Shown: piece after piece, positions 58,596 through 64,000 of the stretch
How positions within the stretch are numbered: position 1 is the first letter of the stretch
How the letters are laid out: every line of letters starts with the position of its first letter
From: Campylobacter sp. RM10537
Lineage (GTDB): Bacteria > Campylobacterota > Campylobacteria > Campylobacterales > Campylobacteraceae
Reading direction: 5' to 3'
Assembly: GCF_022369435.1 (NCBI RefSeq)
Contig: NZ_CP059597.1
Location: 434,001-498,000, forward strand
DNA: 64,000 nt
Notes under the pieces: model-generated
Database searches by the model: none
What the model was told of the DNA's origin: nothing
Seen by the model: the letters and a program-made list of their open reading frames with translations, nothing else
Program-made: the position numbers and the translations under genes

Positions 58596-59684
58596 ATGAA
58601 TGCAAAACATCTTAAGAGTATAATTAAATCCAATATTAAAGGCTTGATTTTTACAGCATGTATCGTAGCTTGTTCTATGTATCTTTCAAATATTCAAAGT
58701 ATTAAAGATGCTACCCATCTTGCTGCTACTGCATTTGCTATTATTATTGGAGTTTTACTCTCTCCTTGGTTTTTTAAGTATCAACATACCTTTCAAGCTG
58801 GAGTTCATTTTAGTGCTAAAAAGCTTTTAAGATTAGGTATAGTTTTATATGGTTTTAATATTACATTGACTGAACTTTTAAGTGTAGGTTTTAATGGATT
58901 TATTCTTTCTGCTATTGTGGTAACTTTTATTTTTATCACCTCTGTTATTGTTGGAACAAAAATATTTAGACTTGATAAAGAAACCTCTATGCTTGTAGGT
59001 GCTGGTAGCGCTATTTGTGGAGCAGCAGCTGTATTAGCCTTAGAATCAAGTTTAAAAAGTGATCCTTTTAAAGGTATTTTGGCTGTAGGAACTGTAGTTA
59101 TTTTCGGACTGATTTTTATGTTCTTATGTCCTTTTGGCTTTGCTTTTGATCTTATTCCTGGTTTTGATCAAAATGCCATGGGAGTTTATATGGGAGCAAT
59201 TTTGCATGAAGTAGCCAATGTTGCAGGAGCTGCAGATATGGCAAAAGATATGGCTAATTTTGATCAAAAAGCTGCAAATATTGCAATTATTATTAAAATG
59301 ATGAGAGTTATTTTACTTGTTCCATTTTTACTTATAGTGACTTATTTTGTTGCAAAAAATCAACATTCAAGTCATGGAAAAACTGCTAAAACTCTTACTA
59401 TCCCTTATTTTGCTTTTGCTTTTTTAGCAATGATAGTTTTTAATACTTATTTAGCTAATAAAGAAAGCTTTTTAGGGATTGAAACTAGTATTATTGTAAA
59501 TGTTGGAAGAAATCTTTGCACTATTTGTATTGTTTTTGCTATGGCAGCTTTAGGTTTGCAAATAGATTTTAAAAAATTTTTAAAAAGCGGTGCTAGAGTT
59601 TTCGGTTTAGCTTTGTTTTTAGGGATAGCTTTATTAATAGGAGGATATTTTTTAACTTTATTGTTTAAAGGAATTCTTTGGTAA
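58596..59684 (+). CDS. YeiH/UPF0324 family membrane protein (putative sulfate/anion exporter)
   Basis: 362 residues with about ten membrane spans. Family markers: FSAKKLLRLGIVLYGFNITLTELLSVG, LVGAGSAICGAAAVLALE, and MGAILHEVANVAGA. Its divergent LysR-type neighbour likely controls it. AGAAAGGAAATATT precedes the ATG. Homologues are suggested exporters of sulfate-like or other anions, but no substrate is proven. Confidence 0.9.
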   Translation: MNAKHLKSIIKSNIKGLIFTACIVACSMYLSNIQSIKDATHLAATAFAIIIGVLLSPWFFKYQHTFQAGVHFSAKKLLRLGIVLYGFNITLTELLSVGFNGFILSAIVVTFIFITSVIVGTKIFRLDKETSMLVGAGSAICGAAAVLALESSLKSDPFKGILAVGTVVIFGLIFMFLCPFGFAFDLIPGFDQNAMGVYMGAILHEVANVAGAADMAKDMANFDQKAANIAIIIKMMRVILLVPFLLIVTYFVAKNQHSSHGKTAKTLTIPYFAFAFLAMIVFNTYLANKESFLGIETSIIVNVGRNLCTICIVFAMAALGLQIDFKKFLKSGARVFGLALFLGIALLIGGYFLTLLFKGILW

Positions 59685-59730
59685 TAAAAATATTTTTAAA
59701 AGAAAATATTTTTTATTTAAAAATATGTAT

Positions 59731-59736
59731 TATAAT
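59731..59736 (+). promoter_or_regulatory. -10 box of the YceI-like gene
   Basis: TATAAT (GTATTATAATGTA), 37 bases upstream of the ATG at 59774, in a short AT-rich gap after the YeiH-like gene. Confidence 0.55.
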
Positions 59737-59773
59737 GTAAAGTCATTTTAAAATTCATTATAAAGGAAACAAA

Positions 59774-60346
59774 ATGAAAAAGATTTTACTTAGTGCGGCA
59801 GTTTCTTTATTGCTTGCTTCAAATTTAAGCGCGTTTTCTTTTAAGCAAGATAGTTTAAAAGTTGATTTTGAAGGTTACAAAACCAAAGATATGGTTGGAG
59901 TTAGTGGAGAGTTTAAGGATGTAAAATATCATTTTTCCAAAAAAGCTAAAGATTTGGTAGGATATTTAAAAGGTGCAAAGGCTGTGATTAAGCCAAGTAG
60001 TGCATTTATGGGGGAGGGAAATGATGTAATTACACATAATATTACTAAAGTATTTTTCCCAAAATTCTTAGATAAGTCAGATATTAAAGTAATGTTTGAA
60101 GATATTGTTGCTGGAAATAATAAAGGTCTTATTTCTGCTAAAATTACCATGAATAAAAAAAGTATAATAGTTCCTTTAAGTTATACTATAGATAATGATA
60201 AATTTGTTGCTAAGGGACAACTTGATTTGCATGCATTTAAAAATAGCTCAGAAGCTTTAAAAGCTCTAAGTGATGCAGCTCCTGGACATGGAGGAATTTC
60301 TTGGCCTTTAGTAGATCTTACTTTTAGCGCAGATATAGTAAAATAA
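59774..60346 (+). CDS. periplasmic YceI-like protein
   Basis: 190 residues. A clear signal peptide (residues 1-21, LLLASNLSA-F) is followed by a YceI-type lipocalin-like beta barrel. The pattern LKVDFEGYKTKDMVGVSGEFKDVKY, followed by an alternating-strand region and ending PLVDLTFSADIVK, suits isoprenoid-binding YceI proteins. Such proteins bind polyprenyl lipids or quinones in the periplasm; binding here is inferred. Single gene closed by a strong hairpin. Confidence 0.85.
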   Translation: MKKILLSAAVSLLLASNLSAFSFKQDSLKVDFEGYKTKDMVGVSGEFKDVKYHFSKKAKDLVGYLKGAKAVIKPSSAFMGEGNDVITHNITKVFFPKFLDKSDIKVMFEDIVAGNNKGLISAKITMNKKSIIVPLSYTIDNDKFVAKGQLDLHAFKNSSEALKALSDAAPGHGGISWPLVDLTFSADIVK

Positions 60347-60374
60347 TTTTAAGTAGCTTTTTGGCTACTTAAAA
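60347..60374. terminator. bidirectional terminator between the YceI-like gene and rsmG
   Basis: TTTTAAGTAGC and GCTACTTAAAA, perfect 11-bp stem with a T-rich loop. It overlaps the end of rsmG, and A/T tracts lie on both sides. Confidence 0.8.
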
Positions 60375-60939
60375 TACAATATCTTCTAAACCCGTTTTCA
60401 AAAATTTTAAATTTTTTATTTTCTAAATCTTTGAGTTCTTTATAAATTTCACTACCTTTCCATAGAATAAAAATGGTTTTTTTAGAACTTAGATCTTTGC
60501 AAATTTGCATTAAAGGTTTTACATCCATTAAGGCTCTAGACGTGATAACATCAGCCTTAATATTATTTTTATTTTCCTGAGCCTTTTCTTTGCAAATATT
60601 TAAATAAGATAAATCACACTCTATTTTTATTGTTCTTAAAAAAGCAGCTTTTTTAGGATTTGGCTCAAAAAGATAAAAATTACTTTTAAGTAAAAAAGCT
60701 AAAAAAATAGCAGGAAATCCAGCTCCACTACCTATATCAACTATATTTTTTGCCTTTGTAAAATCAAAAAAATGAAGAATTTTTATACTATCTATAATAT
60801 TTTCTTCGATATTTTGAATTTGAGTTAGATTATGAACTTTATTAAATTTGATCAAATTTTTTTGATAAATTTTTATCTTTTCTTCAAAATCTTTTTGATT
60901 AAAATTTTCTAAAATAGGGTATAAAAAATCCAAATTCAA
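60349..60939 (-). CDS. rsmG: 16S rRNA (guanine-527-N7)-methyltransferase
   Basis: 196 residues. It methylates G527 of 16S rRNA (loss gives low-level streptomycin resistance in other bacteria). SAM-binding motif [18 protein letters not shown] near residues 64-81, then [12 protein letters not shown] and [13 protein letters not shown]. The start overlaps ribA by four bases, forming a ribA-rsmG unit on the - strand. Confidence 0.95.
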   Translation of the reverse strand: MNLDFLYPILENFNQKDFEEKIKIYQKNLIKFNKVHNLTQIQNIEENIIDSIKILHFFDFTKAKNIVDIGSGAGFPAIFLAFLLKSNFYLFEPNPKKAAFLRTIKIECDLSYLNICKEKAQENKNNIKADVITSRALMDVKPLMQICKDLSSKKTIFILWKGSEIYKELKDLENKKFKIFENGFRRYCILSSQKAT

Positions 60940-61496
60940 AGCAAATGTCCCATTTGAGATTGTTTGATATCTAGATAATTTTTATTAAAACGATTTGGAT
61001 TAATAAGTACAGGCACTCGTATTAAAATTTTATCCTTTAGACTTTCTAATTTTTCCGGATTGTTTGTAAGTAAATTTATTTTAGAAATTTTATAATGCTT
61101 AAGTATAAAATTTACTATTTCATAAGTTCTTTCATCAGCTTTAAATCCAAGTTCATGATTAGCTTCTATAGTATTTAAACCTTTATCTTGTAAAGCATAG
61201 GCATTTACTTTATTAAAAAGTCCAATTCCTCTGCCTTCTTGTCTAAGATATATAATCATACCACCATTTTGCTCAATGTATTTTAAAGAAAATTCTAATT
61301 GTTCGCCACAATCACATTTTAAACTTCCTAAGGCATCTCCTGTTAAACACTCTGAATGAATTCTAAGATTTAATATACCTTTAGGTTCATCTTTAAAGAT
61401 ACATAGGTGTTCTTTATCATTTTCTTTAAAACTTTGTATTTTAAAATTTCCCCATTTACTAGGTAAATTAGCTATTTCTGAAATTTTTATAGTCAT
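60936..61496 (-). CDS. ribA: GTP cyclohydrolase II (riboflavin synthesis)
   Basis: 186 residues, a stand-alone RibA rather than a RibB-RibA fusion. It opens GTP in the first step of riboflavin synthesis. The zinc site [18 protein letters not shown] is near 50-67, and the catalytic region [15 protein letters not shown] is near 99-113. The substrate loop is [10 protein letters not shown]. It overlaps rsmG by four bases and is divergent from hemB across a 66-base gap. Confidence 0.95.
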   Translation of the reverse strand: MTIKISEIANLPSKWGNFKIQSFKENDKEHLCIFKDEPKGILNLRIHSECLTGDALGSLKCDCGEQLEFSLKYIEQNGGMIIYLRQEGRGIGLFNKVNAYALQDKGLNTIEANHELGFKADERTYEIVNFILKHYKISKINLLTNNPEKLESLKDKILIRVPVLINPNRFNKNYLDIKQSQMGHLL

Positions 61497-61562
61497 TAGT
61501 CGCTTTCGTGTATAAATTTATGTTAAAATTTTAAAACAATTCTAGCATAAAAAGGACAAAAA

Positions 61563-62546
61563 ATGTTTAAACGCTTTCGAAGACTTAGAATGAATGAAAA
61601 TTTAAGATCAATGGTGAGAGAAAATTTTTTAAGTATTAATGATTTAATATATCCTCTTTTCGTTGTTAATGGCAAGAACATAAAAAAAGAAATTCCATCT
61701 ATGCCAAATGTATTTCAAATGAGTTTGGATGAAATTTTAAAAGAATGTAAAATTATTCTTGATCTTGGAATAAAAGCGATTATACTTTTTGGAGTTCTTG
61801 AAAATGATAAAAAAGATAGTTGTGGAAGCGATGCGCTTGATGATGAAGGTTTAATTGCACGAAGTATAAGAGAAATTAAAAAAGAATTTCCTAATCTTTT
61901 TATCATTAGCGATCTTTGTTTTTGTGAATATACAGATCATGGGCATTGTGGTATTATTAGCTCAAAAACTAAAAGTGTGGATAATGACGCAACTTTAAAA
62001 ATTTCAGCTAAACAAGCTTTAATTCATGCTAGAGCAGGAGTTGATATGATAGCACCAAGTGGAATGATGGATGGTATAATTGAAACTTTGCGTCAAGTAC
62101 TTGATCAAGAAGGTTTTGAAAATTTACCTATTATGGCATATTCTACCAAATTTGCTTCAAGCTATTATGGACCATTTCGAGATGTGGCAGAATCAGCTCC
62201 TAGTTATGGCGATAGAAAAAGCTATCAAATGGATTTTGCTAACGCCAAAGAAGCTCTAGAGGAAAGTTTAGAGGATGAAAAACAAGGGGCTGATATTTTA
62301 ATGGTTAAACCAGCTCTTGCCTATCTTGATATAGTAAAAGAAATTTCACTTCATTCAAATTTGCCTTTATGTGTTTACAATGTTAGTGGTGAATATGCTA
62401 TGTTAAAAGTTGCAGAAAAAGCAGGTATAATTGATTATGAAAAGGTTTTATATGAGACAATGATAGCATTTAAAAGAGCAGGCGCAAAACTTATTATTAC
62501 TTATCATGCTAAAGAGTTAGCTATAATGCTAAAAAATGAAAGCTAA
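61563..62546 (+). CDS. hemB: delta-aminolevulinic acid dehydratase (porphobilinogen synthase)
   Basis: 327 residues. It joins two 5-aminolevulinate molecules to porphobilinogen in haem synthesis. Schiff-base Lys in [15 protein letters not shown] (near residue 242) and a second Lys in [17 protein letters not shown]. The metal region [14 protein letters not shown] retains three Cys of the zinc-type enzyme. AAAAGGACAAAAA lies upstream. The next gene is a DUF2603-like protein after 79 bases; I would have expected argF here from the C. jejuni order. Confidence 0.97.
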   Translation: MFKRFRRLRMNENLRSMVRENFLSINDLIYPLFVVNGKNIKKEIPSMPNVFQMSLDEILKECKIILDLGIKAIILFGVLENDKKDSCGSDALDDEGLIARSIREIKKEFPNLFIISDLCFCEYTDHGHCGIISSKTKSVDNDATLKISAKQALIHARAGVDMIAPSGMMDGIIETLRQVLDQEGFENLPIMAYSTKFASSYYGPFRDVAESAPSYGDRKSYQMDFANAKEALEESLEDEKQGADILMVKPALAYLDIVKEISLHSNLPLCVYNVSGEYAMLKVAEKAGIIDYEKVLYETMIAFKRAGAKLIITYHAKELAIMLKNES

Positions 62547-62625
62547 ATTTTATAAAATTAATAAAATAAAAATATATAAAATTTAATTTTGTAAGATAAA
62601 GAAGAAAAATAAAAGGAGTTTTTTA

Positions 62626-63117
62626 ATGAAAGAACTTGAAAAATATAGCAATTGTTTAAAACGTATTGATGAATTTAGTCAAAATTTAGGTATGAAAAAA
62701 GAAGATAGAGCTATTTTTGAAATGAAACAAACAGAAAAAGAAAATGAAGCATGTTTAGTGCTTAAAAATGGTAATTTTAATTCTCCTGAACCTTGGTTTA
62801 TAGTGGATGAAAATGATGAAATTCATACCATGATTTCTTTAAGCAGTTTAAAAAATATTTTAGAAAGTTTAAAACAAACTCAAAAAGAAAATTTTGAATT
62901 AAAACTAGAAAAAGCAATTTATCAACAAATTCCTATAGATTTTAATGATGCTTGGGTAGTTGCTATGGATGAAATTAAAAAGCGTGTCAAAGAAGGTTTA
63001 ATGGAATTTAATATAGATCTAGAAAAGCTTATTATAGATATAAAAAAAGAACATCCTAATTTATTTGTCGATATGGAAGCTATGGTTGAAAGGGTTAAAA
63101 ACAATGAGAAATTATAA
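62626..63117 (+). CDS. conserved hypothetical protein, DUF2603 (UPF0763)-like
   Basis: 163 residues, soluble, acidic and mostly helical. KNGNFNSPEPWFIVDENDEIHTM is the most distinctive segment. It resembles the UPF0763 family found in Campylobacter and Helicobacter, from memory. A strong AAGGAG precedes the ATG, and its 3' end overlaps hemN by 14 bases, so the two are co-transcribed. No known function. Confidence 0.8.
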   Translation: MKELEKYSNCLKRIDEFSQNLGMKKEDRAIFEMKQTEKENEACLVLKNGNFNSPEPWFIVDENDEIHTMISLSSLKNILESLKQTQKENFELKLEKAIYQQIPIDFNDAWVVAMDEIKKRVKEGLMEFNIDLEKLIIDIKKEHPNLFVDMEAMVERVKNNEKL

Positions 63118-64000
63118 AGCTTTTGTAAAATACTCCAAAGCTGGACCTCGCTACACATCTTATCCTACGGCTGTAGAGTTTAATACTGATTTTAAATATA
63201 CAGAATATTTAGAAATTTTAAAACAACAAAATAGATCTTTATCGCTTTATTTTCATTTGCCTTTTTGCAGAAGCGCCTGTTATTTTTGTGGATGCAATGT
63301 GATTTATACTGCAAAAGAAGAAAGCAAGGAGAGATATTTAAATTATATCCTTAGAGAACTTGATATTTTAAGTTCTATAGTCAATACAAAAAGAGAAGTA
63401 GTGCAAATGCATTTTGGTGGAGGAACTCCAACTTTTTTTAGTGCTAAGCAACTAGAGAAGCTTATTTTAAAAATAAAATCTATTTTTGAAAATTTTACTT
63501 TAGATGCTGAAATAAGTTGTGAGATTGATCCTCGTTTTTTAAATGAAGAACAAGCTGATGTTTTAACTAAGTATGGTTTTAATCGCATTAGTTTTGGGGT
63601 GCAAGATTTTTATGAGAAAGTGCAAAAAGAAATTCATAGAATTCAACCATTTGACTTGACTAAAAATGCTTTAAAATTAGTAAGAGATAGGGGTATAAAA
63701 TCTGTTAATATGGATTTAATCTATGGTTTGCCTTATCAAACTTTAGAAAGTTTTACTCAAACTTTAGAAAAAATTTTAATTTTAAATCCGGATCGTTTAG
63801 CTATTTTTAATTATGCTCATGTTCCTTGGCTTAAGAAAAATATGAGGAAATTTGATGAAAATACCTTACCAAGTCCAGATATAAAACTTCAAATTTTAGA
63901 ATTTTGTGAAAAATTTTTAAGTCAAAATGGTTATAAAATGATAGGAATGGATCATTTTGCTAAAGAAGAAGATGAACTTTTTAAAGCTTTAGAAAATGGT
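63104..64000 (+). CDS. hemN: oxygen-independent coproporphyrinogen III oxidase, N-terminal part (runs off the window end)
   Basis: 299 codons without a stop up to base 64000. A radical SAM enzyme that decarboxylates coproporphyrinogen III in haem synthesis without oxygen. The cluster motif CRSACYFCGC (CxxxCxxC plus the following Cys) lies near residues 61-70. The N-terminal YSKAGPRYTSYPTA and MHFGGGTPTFFS are typical of true HemN rather than the HemW-like proteins. Pairs functionally with hemB nearby. Overlaps the DUF2603-like gene by 14 bases. Confidence 0.95.
   Translation, partial: MRNYKAFVKYSKAGPRYTSYPTAVEFNTDFKYTEYLEILKQQNRSLSLYFHLPFCRSACYFCGCNVIYTAKEESKERYLNYILRELDILSSIVNTKREVVQMHFGGGTPTFFSAKQLEKLILKIKSIFENFTLDAEISCEIDPRFLNEEQADVLTKYGFNRISFGVQDFYEKVQKEIHRIQPFDLTKNALKLVRDRGIKSVNMDLIYGLPYQTLESFTQTLEKILILNPDRLAIFNYAHVPWLKKNMRKFDENTLPSPDIKLQILEFCEKFLSQNGYKMIGMDHFAKEEDELFKALENG

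Overview
The window is a piece of a very AT-rich Campylobacter chromosome. The gene order ackA - rsmH - ftsA - ftsZ - flgG - glnA - cheZ - purE - glyQ - waaA - ffh - rpsP - trmD - rplS - dnaE - flaC - corA is the one I remember for the C. jejuni / C. coli group (roughly Cj0689 to Cj0734), and FlaC, CheZ and the 16S rRNA are of Campylobacter type. The 16S differs from what I recall of C. jejuni in the first variable regions. Together with a galactose/glucose catabolic island inside the rRNA operon and clear gene decay, this suggests a close relative such as C. hepaticus or C. bilis; that species call is inference from memory, not a search.

Layout. 1-8530: ackA tail, a membrane protein, an FtsL-like protein and rsmH, a PpiD-like periplasmic protein, ftsA-ftsZ, and two flagellar rod genes behind a sigma-54 promoter. 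8531-9903: a second sigma-54 promoter in front of a three-times-broken pseudogene. 9963-24586: glnA, cheZ, and a long mostly overlapping + strand operon series of housekeeping genes (purE, glyQ, waaA, ffh, rpsP-khpA-rimM-trmD-rplS, aroG). 24614-24853: a selenoprotein of the SelW type, readable only if an in-frame TGA is taken as selenocysteine. 24987-35229: dnaE on the + strand, then a - strand block (yggS, flaC, prmC, an M48 protease, mog, corA, an amino-acid-binding lipoprotein).

35903-52725: a split rRNA operon. 16S, tRNA-Ala and tRNA-Ile come first. Then comes an 11.4-kb sugar island of two divergent arms: edd-eda-galK-galT (- strand) and zwf-pgl-glk-pgi-glcP (+ strand). 23S and 5S follow. 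The island encodes sugar import (GlcP), glucose phosphorylation (Glk), isomerisation (Pgi), the complete Entner-Doudoroff route to pyruvate and glyceraldehyde-3-phosphate (Zwf, Pgl, Edd, Eda) and the first two Leloir steps for galactose (GalK, class II GalT). It lies between two self-contained rRNA processing stems, so each rRNA can still be matured separately.

52726-54547 is a gene-poor stretch with strong G-over-C skew on the + strand. It holds degenerate repeats, a 71-nt fragment of the same protein family as the 8.7-9.9 kb pseudogene, and a small Asn/Ser-rich ORF. 54548-64000 returns to ordinary housekeeping genes (PepSY-like, rhomboid, rpoD, LysR regulator, YeiH, YceI-like, rsmG, ribA, hemB, hemN). 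This block is remembered from a distant part of the C. jejuni chromosome (about Cj1003 down to Cj0992), so the rRNA locus looks like a rearrangement point; argF, expected next to hemB, is absent.
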